From: an uncultured bacterium
GTDB taxonomy: Bacteria > Pseudomonadota > Alphaproteobacteria > SP197
Direction: 5' to 3'
NCBI GenBank assembly: GCA_938014945.1
Contig: CALLQH010000185.1
Location: 1 to 16,868, forward strand
DNA length: 16,868 nucleotides
Made by a program: the position numbers and the translations under genes. The notes beneath the pieces are model-generated. The model saw only the letters and a program-made list of their open reading frames with translations. It was not told the origin of the DNA and made no database searches. Below are positions 6,001-11,800 of the stretch, in pieces. Every line of letters starts with the position of its first letter. Position 1 is the first letter of the stretch.

Positions 6001-8567
6001 TCGTCGAGGTTGGACCGACGGACGGTGTCTTCGTTCTCCGCGACAGCGGCTCGAGCGACGATGGGCTCGACCTGAGGGCTATCTCCGCTCAGCCGACAGC
6101 GTTTTCCTTCGAGCGCCTGGGCAATGGCATGCTGCTGATCGACAGCAACGAGAGTGCTGTCAACCAACCTGAGGAAGACCGTTTCCAGATCCAGATCGTC
6201 GATTTCGAGGAGGGTATTGCCGCCGGCTCCAACACCGGTTTCGAGGAGGTTGCCTTCTTCACGACCGGCACCGTCACCTTTGCCGAGGGCGGCACGGGCG
6301 GCGACGACCTGATCGTCGTTGCGTCACACAACATGGGTGCTTCCACGATCACGGGCGGGTTCGGCAATGATGTGATCTTCGCGGGCAACCGCGACGGGCA
6401 GCTCCTGTTTGGTGGCGCCGACGACGACATCATCGTGGGTTCGTCGTTCGCGGAGTCCATCTCGGGCGATGACGGTCAGGATACCCTGACCAATGGCGGT
6501 GGCGGCAACGATGTGATGTCGGGCGGCTCCAGCAGCGACACCTTCGAGATATCCGTGGCGACGTCCGAGCCGTTCACAGTGACGATCGTTGAAGCATTCG
6601 ATTTCTTCTCGCAGGACAAGCTGTTCCTTGACGCTTCGTTCGATGTCGTCAGTGCCTCCAGCTCGGGCAACGATCTGATCCTGACCGATCACAGCGGCAA
6701 CCAGGTGAACCTTGTCGACCAGATGAGCGGCAGCGCCATCGAGAAGTTCTTCTTCGGCGCGCTCTTCAATGCCGGTATCGGCAGCACCCTCTATGACTGG
6801 GCGACCGCGGGCGGCAGCGGCGGCAACGACTTCATCATGGGCAGCGCCTTTTCCGGTTCCCCTGTGAATGGCGGCTTCGGCGACGACCTCGTGCTTGCCG
6901 ACGACGGCTACGGCTTTGCCACCCTTTCGGGCGGCGATGGTGATGACATCATCGGCGGCGGCCCCACGGCGACGGCGATGCTGATGGACGGCGGCAATGG
7001 TTTCGACATCGTCAGTTACCGCCACATGACCACGGGCGTGGTGGCAACGCTGGATGGCGGCGACGGCAACGGCACGGTCGACAAGGGCGCGACCAGCGAC
7101 ATTCTGCTGGGCATCGCCGGATTGCTGGGCGGTTTCGGCAACGACACGATCACGGGTTCGTCCGGCGACAACCTGCTCGCTGGCGGGGCCGGCAACGACG
7201 TGCTCAGCGGCGGCGCGGGCAACGACCTCTACATCGTCGCCACCGGCAACGGCAACGATGTGATCCTCGATAGCAGCGGCAATGATGTCCTGCGCATTCT
7301 CGAGGGCCAGAGCGATCATGCCGCACCGTTCGACTTCGATGCCTTCAACAACGGCAACGACCTGATCATCACCGACCGCACCGGCAGCCAGACCACGGTT
7401 TCCGGGCAATATGCCGGTGGCGCCATCGAGACGGTCGAGTTCAATGGCGAGGAACACTTCACCATCGGTCTGACGCCCTCGGTCGGGAACGACTTCATCG
7501 CGGGCCTGACGGGCAATGACACCGTCGACGGCGGTGACGGCAACGATGCTCTGTTCGGCCACGATGGCGATGATGTGCTCAATGGCGGCGCCGGCGATGA
7601 CTATCTCAGCGGCGGAGCTGGTGACGATATCCTCGACGGCGGTGACGGCAGCGACCTTCTCGCGGGCGGTGCGGGCAACGACTCGCTGGTCGGCGGCGCG
7701 GGCAACGACGAACTCTTCGGCGGCGCGGGCAGCGACCTGCTGGCAGGCGGCAGCGGCGACGACATCTACGACTTCGACACCGAGAGCGGCCAGGACAATC
7801 TCATCCAGGATGCCTCGGGTTTCGACCGCATAGAGGTCGATGACAACGTCACCATGGGCACGGGCACGATCCGCAACGGCGACGATCTGCATCTGGAGTT
7901 CAACGGCGGCTCGGTCAGCGTCGATATCCAGGGCCAGTTCGCAGACACGCCGGTCGAGGCCTTTGTCATCGGCGGCATCGTCTATCGCATCGGTGCGACG
8001 ACGACCTCGGGCACGCAGTTCGAAGGCGGGGATTCGGCGGACCTTCTGGTCGGCACCGACGGCAGCGATGACGTGCTCTTCGGTGGCGCCAACCGTGATC
8101 TGCTGCTGGGTGGCGGCGGCAACGATGTCCTTATCGGCGGCGCCAGCGACGACTTCCTGTCGGGCGGCGCGGGCAACGACGTGTTCCTCTACGAAAGCAC
8201 CGATGACCTGCTGCAGGTCACGGTCAACGGCCAGCTCAGTTCGCTGTTCCCGGGTGGCGCGCCGATGGACACCATCGCCGACTTCACCCAGGGGCAGGAC
8301 ACGCTGTTGTTCGATGGCGGCGCATGGGCGGGCCTGGGCGGCGCGATCAGCGACGGCATCAACTTCTCGATCATCGCCGGTCCCTGGGACGGCACGAACG
8401 CCGGAACCAACAGTGCGTTCGGTAGCGGCAGTGCGGCGCTGATCTACTCGCAGGCCGACAGCGTGCTCTACTACGACGATAACGGCAGCACGGCGGGATA
8501 TTTTGCCGTGGCGAGCATGGATCAGCCGGGCGTGGGGGATGTCCAGGCTCCGGGGACGGTACCCTGA
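3..8567 (+). CDS. Giant RTX calcium-binding protein with nested beta-propeller (5'-truncated by window)
   Basis: The reading frame is open from the window edge, so the true start lies upstream; the internal GTG at 150 is not a credible start because RTX repeats already run before it. About 2,854 residues are visible. By hand count there are roughly 55-60 GGxGxD-type nonapeptide repeats, the Ca2+-binding beta-roll motif of type I-secreted proteins. Between RTX blocks lie nine VxVxLxxGxA...IExVxGSxxDDTLTG linkers, five haemolysin-type calcium-binding-related modules, three or four NDTIxV...IExxxINTGxGDD modules, and an FG-GAP/VCBS propeller (about residues 1607-1946). The last 130 residues form a non-repetitive domain shared with the next gene and are probably the export signal region. 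The protein is probably extracellular: an adhesin, matrix or surface-layer component. No HExxH protease, lipase or cyclase motif is visible. The family assignment is firm; the biological role is not known. Confidence 0.93.
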   Translation, partial: LSGGIGDDLIFGGAGNDALAGGDGNDVFIWQDDEGDDSIDGGAGDDALVVTGTVSLGAVTADPALDVTIDGSSGLILVSSGSLSDSIEITDIETLSIVGGSGSDNFFAGQAAGLQHISASLGAGDDEFFMNAGLTVSVSIDGGADSDRLRAAAGNDTLGGGAGDDSLVGQGGDDVLIGNTGNDILEGSDGNDVLQGGDGNDILRGGTGIDTLEGGAGNDTISWGVGDGQDSIDGGADTDVLVINGSAGNDIIDISDDGFGNVLVVVNDETFTASSIEEILINTGDGDDIVTVGDLSGTSVSNDTISFSGGAGNDVFDGSLSGKRIVALGGDGDDILTGSTLLDSLNGGAGNDTLSGGLGNDTLEGGTGNDTYVEDADQGSDLIVDIGGTDQFVSTLSLGIDIDDQLAHFNILGSSLQIQTIFGETITISDHFGSGSLESYEAASSALWEGQQTFMVDLLSDANSTSAYGPGVRTGSVLFGTGTDDTIIGGSGPEIIQAGGGNDIVVGGSFSLFYDDDAGSDRIYGSLSGDSDAISFMGEASNGVTIDEAAGTAVHGSQTDVFSGIDEFYGTAQDDTFIGAVDGTLPQFTSWEGFGGNDTFTGGANTDVVSYFYSTGAVIVNLATGVADDGMGGTDTFVSSIEGVFGSRFDDTITGDAGDNRIDGFRGDDLLIGGAGNDLYRHDLRDGNDTIVDSSGTQDALRIDFDQVALNAERTAGGNDLVITTSVGETVTIQGQFAGSAIEFLQDTSTRGGRFPVAVAQTTTAETAAETDLLVGLSTADTITTTGGFDYVFGGGGDDVLISTAVDGSRMTGGSGNDTVIGDAAGNDEVSFLDHADGAVITFDGSGNGSANFASGETDTFQNIFAVYGSQGDDTITSTGAGFSWLEGSGGDDTLIGSGSSDTIGFFTASVAVNFVLSATGDGVFDGGDELGIDTYFGIERVAGTRFNDTLEGNDLDNRLTGFQGDDVLIGNGGADRLDGRDGQDLLDGGDGDDSLLGGNGNDSLSGGAGNDYLEGDQEGRPQATGDDTLDGGAGADTLVGGNGDDVLIGGDDNDTLAGGDGFDAADFSGAGGAVSVDLQAGTASGQGGDVLSSIERVVGSAFDDTLTGAAAPDGEYQEFQGGAGNDLITGSSNDLMEDLVDYSDATGGVTVNLAAGTASGAGVGNDTLVEIDGVRGSAFADTITGGNNDEFEQFIGGAGNDVIDGGSGFDDAFYREDPFAISVTLTGDNAFTVIDGFGDTDSLTGIERLTGSRYDDLFDLSASFNGVIQVRGRDGADTVDGSGGEVLVVYNRAPSGVTVDLANGFAVDGYGTIDTLVSVEHARGSSHDDTLIGNGGDNFLRGDGGDDLLQGGAGNDTLDARDGEDTIFGGTGNDQMGGGRGNDTLFGEDGDDTAFWNADDGNDVIDGGAGNDTLIAQGGADNDTVVVSENLSGSLEIVGGSDTIVASNIEHAVLNTGAGDDDITINDLSSLVLVNGSLRVELGDGEDTADASAAPWGATIDGGAGNDSLLGGSGDDTLLGGSGNDTLEGGAGNDVLIGGDGDDVAIFHIDGDGGSFGPGTGSFDGGAGQDTAGLLGGSGNDTIIVTREGDTSSSVASSENLGDSIVVAGIYGSSTILLPQGGGAFSQSGQYAYGDFGDVGLADLDGDGDLDIFLAGDGYASSVLFNDGTGGFDSSYQPLPTVHASQIALGDLNGDGFTDVFLAIGPGGGSYSSSSDTVLLNDGNGSFTDSGQGLGGGYSYGVALADLDHDGDLDAVVAGGFSGSNIVYRNDGAGSFSQIQSLYGSNIRAVVLADFDGDGFDDLFLGGGSFGYGSQVRLNQGNGSFGYTLDQSLPAYYANAAAAGDIDGDGDLDIFLVGSGSAHVLINNGGGYFSSYNQYLYGNMRDVALADLDGDGDLDAVVVGDYTRILFNNGTSFSNYSIVGGYTDSRGVSVGDIHGAPEALYSLSSVEYIVIDGGAGNDILDSGAGLASLMGGDGDDILRGGFGLMAMDGGAGNDIVEVGPTDGVFVLRDSGSSDDGLDLRAISAQPTAFSFERLGNGMLLIDSNESAVNQPEEDRFQIQIVDFEEGIAAGSNTGFEEVAFFTTGTVTFAEGGTGGDDLIVVASHNMGASTITGGFGNDVIFAGNRDGQLLFGGADDDIIVGSSFAESISGDDGQDTLTNGGGGNDVMSGGSSSDTFEISVATSEPFTVTIVEAFDFFSQDKLFLDASFDVVSASSSGNDLILTDHSGNQVNLVDQMSGSAIEKFFFGALFNAGIGSTLYDWATAGGSGGNDFIMGSAFSGSPVNGGFGDDLVLADDGYGFATLSGGDGDDIIGGGPTATAMLMDGGNGFDIVSYRHMTTGVVATLDGGDGNGTVDKGATSDILLGIAGLLGGFGNDTITGSSGDNLLAGGAGNDVLSGGAGNDLYIVATGNGNDVILDSSGNDVLRILEGQSDHAAPFDFDAFNNGNDLIITDRTGSQTTVSGQYAGGAIETVEFNGEEHFTIGLTPSVGNDFIAGLTGNDTVDGGDGNDALFGHDGDDVLNGGAGDDYLSGGAGDDILDGGDGSDLLAGGAGNDSLVGGAGNDELFGGAGSDLLAGGSGDDIYDFDTESGQDNLIQDASGFDRIEVDDNVTMGTGTIRNGDDLHLEFNGGSVSVDIQGQFADTPVEAFVIGGIVYRIGATTTSGTQFEGGDSADLLVGTDGSDDVLFGGANRDLLLGGGGNDVLIGGASDDFLSGGAGNDVFLYESTDDLLQVTVNGQLSSLFPGGAPMDTIADFTQGQDTLLFDGGAWAGLGGAISDGINFSIIAGPWDGTNAGTNSAFGSGSAALIYSQADSVLYYDDNGSTAGYFAVASMDQPGVGDVQAPGTVP
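198..320 (+). repeat. IExxxI-GGxGSD beta-linker module, copy 1 (within RTX gene)
   Basis: The translated segment reads as an alternating beta-rich stretch ending in DIETLSIVGGSGSDNF. It resembles the modules at 747-866 and 4269-4388: a strand pair, then an I-E-x-(I/V/L) core, then a return to a GxGxD turn. This is a divergent copy and the boundaries are approximate. Confidence 0.45.
747..866 (+). repeat. NDxIxxS...SIEEILINTGDGDD beta-linker module, copy 2 (within RTX gene)
   Basis: A forty-residue non-RTX module starts with NDIIDIS, runs through VLVVVNDETF and ends SSIEEILINTGDGDD. It joins two RTX blocks. The copy at 4269-4388 matches it in length and in the N(I/T)GxGDD ending. Confidence 0.6.
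1209..1331 (+). repeat. Haemolysin-type calcium-binding-related module, copy 1
   Basis: This module follows the RTX exit sequence GNDTYVEDADQGSDLIVD. Its core is LQIQTIFGETITISDHFGSG. It fits the pattern of modules that accompany RTX blocks (GxDLxI..., GxTVTIxxxFxG, xIExxxF). It is the most divergent of the five copies. Confidence 0.55.
1623..1742 (+). repeat. VTxxxxGTAxxG...GIDxFxGTxxDDTFIG linker, copy 1 of 9
   Basis: A forty-residue linker between RTX blocks, reading NGVTIDEAAGTAVHG, then FSGIDEFYGTAQDDTFIG. It belongs to the recurring family AVxVNLxxGxAxxxGxGGxDTLxxIExVxGSxxDDTLTG found nine times in this protein. Confidence 0.65.
1845..1967 (+). repeat. VNLATGVA...IEGVFGSRFDDTITG linker, copy 2 of 9
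   Basis: A canonical copy of the linker family: AVIVNLATGVADDGMGG, then SSIEGVFGSRFDDTITG, running directly into GDAGDNRIDGFRGDD and the next RTX block. Confidence 0.75.
2151..2243 (+). repeat. Haemolysin-type calcium-binding-related module, copy 2
   Basis: The core reads GGNDLVITTSVGETVTIQGQ, followed by FAGSAIEFLQD. It is preceded by the typical RTX exit GNDLYRHDLRDGNDTIVD. The G-Q-(F/Y)-A-G-x-(A/P)-(I/V)-E signature recurs in the copies at 6660, 7347 and 7872. Confidence 0.7.
2508..2633 (+). repeat. VITFDGSGNGSA...IFAVYGSQGDDTIT linker, copy 3 of 9
   Basis: A divergent copy. The acidic IE core is replaced by NIFAVYGS, but the AVI...G.A...DTF...GSxxDDTIT skeleton is kept. Confidence 0.55.
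2724..2861 (+). repeat. VAVNFVLSATGDG...GIERVAGTRFNDTLEG linker, copy 4 of 9
   Basis: A slightly longer copy with FDGGDELGIDTY before GIERVAGTRFNDTLEG. Like copy 2 it is followed by DNRLTGFQGDD, so copies 2 and 4 share both the module and the re-entry to RTX. That suggests duplication of a larger unit. Confidence 0.65.
3210..3329 (+). repeat. VSVDLQAGTASG...IERVVGSAFDDTLTG linker, copy 5 of 9
   Basis: A canonical copy: AVSVDLQAGTASGQGGD, then SSIERVVGSAFDDTLTG. Confidence 0.75.
3438..3560 (+). repeat. VTVNLAAGTASG...IDGVRGSAFADTITG linker, copy 6 of 9
   Basis: A canonical copy starting about 110 bp after the end of copy 5 and resembling it closely (AGTASG, GSAF.DT.TG). It is probably a recent tandem duplicate. 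Confidence 0.75.
3657..3785 (+). repeat. ISVTLTGDNAF...GIERLTGSRYDDLFD linker, copy 7 of 9
   Basis: A divergent copy. The first half lacks the NLxxGxA core (ISVTLTGDNAFTVIDG), but the second half is canonical: LTGIERLTGSRYDDLFDL. Confidence 0.6.
3885..4004 (+). repeat. VTVDLANGFAVDG...VEHARGSSHDDTLIG linker, copy 8 of 9
   Basis: A canonical copy: GVTVDLANGFAVDGYG, then SVEHARGSSHDDTLIG, followed by NGGDNFLRGDGGDD. Confidence 0.72.
4269..4388 (+). repeat. NDTVVVS...NIEHAVLNTGAGDD beta-linker module, copy 3
   Basis: The segment reads NDTVVVSENLSGSLEIVGG, then VASNIEHAVLNTGAGDD. It has the same length and ending as the copy at 747-866. It serves as the intact reference for the interrupted copy that flanks the propeller. 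Confidence 0.6.
4821..5840 (+). other. FG-GAP/VCBS beta-propeller domain inside the RTX gene
   Basis: Six metal-loop motifs of the D-x-D-G-D-x-x-D type recur every 132-164 bp: DLDGDGDLD (4932), DLNGDGFTD (5077), DLDHDGDLD (5241), DFDGDGFDD (5383), DIDGDGDLD (5539) and DLDGDGDLD (5677). A seventh at about 5809 is degenerate (GDIHGAPEA). Most are followed by a strand such as VLFNDGTGGF. These calcium-binding loops are typical of integrin-like FG-GAP/VCBS propeller blades. The sequence before the first motif (VVAGIYGSSTILLPQGGGAF) looks like the second half of a blade. Loops are rich in Tyr, Ser and Gly. The likely role is ligand or surface binding, which is an inference from the fold. Confidence 0.85.
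6660..6761 (+). repeat. Haemolysin-type calcium-binding-related module, copy 3
   Basis: The core reads SGNDLILTDHSGNQVNLVDQ, then MSGSAIEKFFFGA. It is preceded by a degenerate RTX exit with FDFFSQDKLFLD. Confidence 0.65.
7029..7157 (+). repeat. VVATLDGGDGNG...IAGLLGGFGNDTITG linker, copy 9 of 9
   Basis: An isolated, divergent copy about 3 kb from the cluster of eight. It keeps the VxxTLxGG...DILxGIAGLxG...NDTITG outline and is followed by SSGDNLLAGGAGND. Confidence 0.55.
7347..7454 (+). repeat. Haemolysin-type calcium-binding-related module, copy 4
   Basis: This is the most canonical copy: NGNDLIITDRTGSQTTVSGQ, then YAGGAIETVEFNGEE. It is preceded by GNDLYIVATGNGNDVILD. Confidence 0.75.
7872..7976 (+). 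repeat. Haemolysin-type calcium-binding-related module, copy 5
   Basis: The segment reads NGDDLHLEFNGGSVSVDIQG, then QFADTPVEAFVIGG. It follows the exit GDDIYDFDTESGQDNLIQD. It is the last module before the final short RTX block and the C-terminal domain. Confidence 0.7.
8178..8564 (+). other. C-terminal domain shared with the neighbouring FecR-RTX protein (probable type I secretion region)
   Basis: The final roughly 129 residues begin after the last RTX repeat with DVFLYESTDDLLQV. They contain DTIADF.QGQDTLLF, INFSIIAGPWDGTNAG, ALIYSQADSVLYYDDNG and a GYFAVA tail. The same ordered blocks end the next protein (11481-11860). Type I secretion signals lie at the C-terminus of RTX proteins, so this shared region is the best candidate for exporter recognition. 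That function is inferred. Confidence 0.7.
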
Positions 8568-8696
8568 TCGGGCTGCGGGGGTTGCCGGACGGCGCTCCCA
8601 GACCGTGTGCTTTGTAACAACGACTTTAATAACTGTGTCTTTTCTTGCGCACTATGGGTGAAAGCTGGCTGATCGCGAGGCGAGTGATTGCCGCCA

Positions 8697-8724
8697 CTGG
8701 CATTCCTGTGGAATCCATTAAAAT
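8697..8724 (+). promoter_or_regulatory. Candidate sigma70 promoter with operator-like palindrome in the spacer
   Basis: CTGGCA (4/6 match to TTGACA) and TAAAAT (5/6 match to TATAAT) are separated by 16 bp. The inverted repeat ATTCC-TGT-GGAAT (8702-8714) lies in the spacer, where a repressor would block polymerase. A start near 8731 would leave a leader of about 90 nt before the ATG at 8822. This is a pattern match only. Confidence 0.35.
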
Positions 8725-8791
8725 AGAGACGTGTAATTGTTGAGCGCGTTTGCGGCCAGGCCGGAACGCTTGGTGCCTGCAGGCTTGGGAT

Positions 8792-8815
8792 GCTGGCAGC
8801 ACCAGCCATCGAGGG
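8792..8815 (+). promoter_or_regulatory. Leader hairpin and ribosome binding site of the FecR-RTX gene
   Basis: A 5-bp stem GCTGG/CCAGC with loop CAGCA (8792-8806) ends five bases before GAGGG (8811-8815). GAGGG is six bases from the ATG at 8822 and supports that start. Confidence 0.5.
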
Positions 8816-8821
8816 TAGACG

Positions 8822-11800
8822 ATGGGCAGCACTGTTGGTTTCGTTGACGCATTAGGCGAATACGGCACAGAGGATGGGCTGACCGTTCTTACGGCGGTGC
8901 CCGGAAGCGACGCGATTTCCCTGGAGGGAAATACGTGGCTGCTGCGCGCTGCCTTTGAGCGTCATGGCGCGGACCTGCTGGCCGAGGGACAGGACGGCCA
9001 GCATCTGCTGATTCGCGACTACTTCGGCAGCACTGGGGTTCCCGATCTGGACCTGGGCGGTGGGGTCCTGCGCGGCGCTGTCGTGGAGCGCCTGGCTGGT
9101 CCTCTGGCGCCCGGGCAGAGCGCCCAGCTCGGCAGCTCCGACGTTTCGGCCATTGGCAGCGTGCAGTCTCTCACCGGCGAGGCCTGGGTGACGCGGGTGG
9201 ACGGCACCCGCGTCCAGGCCATCGAAGGCAGCGCCATCCATCAGGGCGATGTCGTGGAGACGGGCAGCAATGGCGGCCTTGCCCTGACCTTTGTCGACGG
9301 CACCAGCCTTTCGCTGTCGGAAGGCGCCCGCATGGTCATTGACGAGCTGGTCTACAGCCCGTCCTCGGCCAGCAACAGTGCATCCTTCTCCCTGGTTCAG
9401 GGCCTTTTCGTCCTGGTCTCCGGCGATGTAGCCAAAAGCGGCGACATGACGGTCGAGACACCGGTGTCGACCATCGGCATCCGCGGCACCTCTGTCGCCA
9501 TCCAGGCGGCAACCGAGGGCCTGCGCAACCTGATCACCCTGCTGCAGGATCCCGATGGCAACGTCGGCGTTGTAGAGGTGGCGACGGCCGTTGCCAGCGT
9601 CATCCTCAGCGCCATCGGCGAGACCACATCGGTGACCAGCGCCAATGAGGCGCCGACCGCGATCGAGGTGTTGACCTCGGCCGACGTCGAGAGCCTGTAC
9701 CGGGCCGCGCTTGCCACCATGCAGACCATGCGCGGCTCCAGCCTGGGCATCACCTCCGGTGCCGAGGGCGACACGCCCGACAGCAGTCTGCCCGGCGATA
9801 CGCCGCAGGACAGCGGCGAGACACCGCCGGAGCCGAGCGAGGCGGAGGTCGAGGCATTCTCGGCCGCCATCGTCGATCTGTTTGCGGCGCTGGCCGACGA
9901 GCTCGATGAGGAACTGGCCGAGGAGGAGCTCCCCGAAGACCTTCCAGAGGAAACGCCGCCCGCGACCTCGTCGACGATCCTTTCCCTGCCCGACAAGGAG
10001 CGGTTGCCGACGACGACAACCACGGCAACCACCACGCCCGCCAATGTTGCGCCCAAGGCCGTGGCCGACAGCGTGACGCTCAGCGAGACCGCCGCGGGCA
10101 TTGCCATCGCCGTTCTGGCCAACGACACCGATGCCAATGGCGATGCCCTGACCATCGCGTCCATCGACACCACCGGGCTGCAGGGGGTGGCCAGCATCGT
10201 CAATGGCGAGATCTTCTATCAGTCCAACGGCGCCTTCGATTCCCTCAATGCCGGTGAGACCGCCATCGACACGCTCACCTACACCGTTTCGGACGGCAAG
10301 GGGGGCGCATCGACGGCGACGGTCACGGTCACGATCACCGGCGTCGATGATCCCCCGCCGCTCTCGGGCGACGTCACCACGATTTCGGAAGCCAACGGAG
10401 ATACCTTCCTGCAGGGCAGCTTCCTGGAGCTGGGCGTGTCTGGCAACGGCACGCTGGGCACGAGTTCGGGGATTCCGGAGACGTTTGAATCCGGGGCGCA
10501 CACCAGCAACTTCGGTCTTTCGTTCTTCTTCAACCTGGGCGGCATCGCTGACAGTTCGCCGACCTCGGGCGATGCCTTCCTGCCGGGCTCGCCCGTGGAG
10601 ACCTTTTCGCTGGCCTTCACCGACGGCACGGGTTCGTTCCTTTCCAGCAACCACAATGCCGGCGGGTTCACCGGCATTCCGCTGGCCTTCGACTCGATCT
10701 CGGTCGGTGCGGATGGCACATCGGTGATCTCGGTCGGCGGCATCGCCGGGCGGCTGGGCCTTACCCAGCAGATCACGCTCGACGGCGAGGACAGCTACTA
10801 CACCACGACGGTAACGCTCACGAACCTCACCGACAGCGCCATGAGCGGCATCCGCTACATGCGCAACAACGACCCCGACCAGGATGTCGACTTCGGCGGC
10901 TCCTTCAACACCCTCAACGATGTCCTTTCCAATCCCGGTGCGGGCCACATCGCGGCGGTCAATGCGCAGGGCATCACCGGTGGACAGAACGTGATGCTGC
11001 TGGCCGACCAGGCTGCACTCAACAACGCCAACAGTCTTGCGCCCGATACCATTGCGGTGCGTGCCTCGGCCTTCGGCTTCGAGAACACCAATCCCTTCGC
11101 CGCCTCGGCCTTTTCCAACCCGGCCGATCCCAATGGGGCCTCAGGGGACATCGGCATCAACATCGTCTTCGCCATCGACTCGCTGGGGGCCGGTCAGTCG
11201 GTGACCTTTAGCTGGGTCACGTCCGCCAACGGAACCACCGGGGGCGGTGACGTCATCATGGCCCTGCTCGGCCAGACGACGCTGGATGGCGCGGGCGGCG
11301 ATGACCGCATCTATGCCAGCCAGGCCGCGGTCGAGGAAACCCTGTTCGGCGGCACCGGCGATGATGTTCTGGTCGGTCTCGGCGTCAGCGGCGGCACGGG
11401 GGATGTTCTCCTGGGCGGCGACGGCAACGACACCCTGTTCGGCAGCAGCGGCCACGACATTCTGGGTGGCGGTGCGGGGGCCGACATCTTCGTCTACGAG
11501 GACTCCGACGGGCTGCTGACGGTATCCGCGAACACGGCCTTCAGCGGTGCGGCGGGCGTCACCGACACGATCACGGACTTTGCCACGGGCACCGACAGCC
11601 TGCAGCTTCTGCAGTCCGCCTTCGCAGGCATGGCCCTGGGGGCGCTCACCAACGGCGTCAGCTTTTCGGTGATCGCCGGCTCGTACGACGGCACCAATGC
11701 CGGCATCAATCTCAACCATGGCCTGGGCCAGGCGAGCTTCATCTACTCCCAGACCGACCACACCCTGTTCTTCGACGGCAACGGCACCGGTGCCGGTTAT

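Larger units (their letters stand above)
8568..8821. promoter_or_regulatory. Intergenic region between the two RTX genes
   Basis: These 254 bp have visibly more A/T than the flanking genes. They hold a TTGTAACAA palindrome (8612-8620), a candidate sigma70 promoter (8697-8724) overlapping an ATTCC-TGT-GGAAT palindrome, the perfect palindrome GCCTGCAGGC (8775-8784), a GCTGG-N5-CCAGC hairpin (8792-8806), and the ribosome binding site of the FecR-RTX gene. No convincing rho-independent terminator follows the first gene's TGA: the GCC-GGAC-GGC repeat nearby is short and has no T-run. Confidence 0.5.

Noticed and set aside
303..7892. Several long minus-strand open frames (for example 303-1295, 1332-2507, 3090-4649, 6324-7892) opposite the RTX gene
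   Set aside because: They follow from GGC/GAC/AAC-rich RTX codons, which read on the other strand as Ala/Val/Asp-rich stop-free text. The translations are low-complexity with no recognisable domain or ribosome binding site.
1..8200. Many short near-identical DNA repeats (GGCGGCGCGGGCAACGAC-like) that could suggest a CRISPR array or satellite
   Set aside because: They keep one reading frame throughout and encode GGxGxD nonapeptides with irregular spacing. No conserved direct repeats with unique spacers are present.
3..8567. Serralysin-type metalloprotease
   Set aside because: RTX repeats and a C-terminal export region are shared with serralysins, but no HExxH zinc motif occurs in the visible part. 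A catalytic domain upstream of the window cannot be excluded.
8568..8600. Rho-independent terminator after the giant RTX gene
   Set aside because: The only nearby inverted repeat (GCC-GGAC-GGC) is too short and is not followed by a T-run.
8698..8713. Possible sigma54 promoter (CTGGCATTCCTGTGGAA)
   Set aside because: The GG at -24 is present, but the required GC at -12 is GG at the correct spacing.
8852..10948. 698-codon minus-strand open frame opposite the FecR-RTX gene
   Set aside because: The translation is Arg/Gly-rich with no family motif, while the + strand shows FecR, cadherin-like and RTX domains in order.
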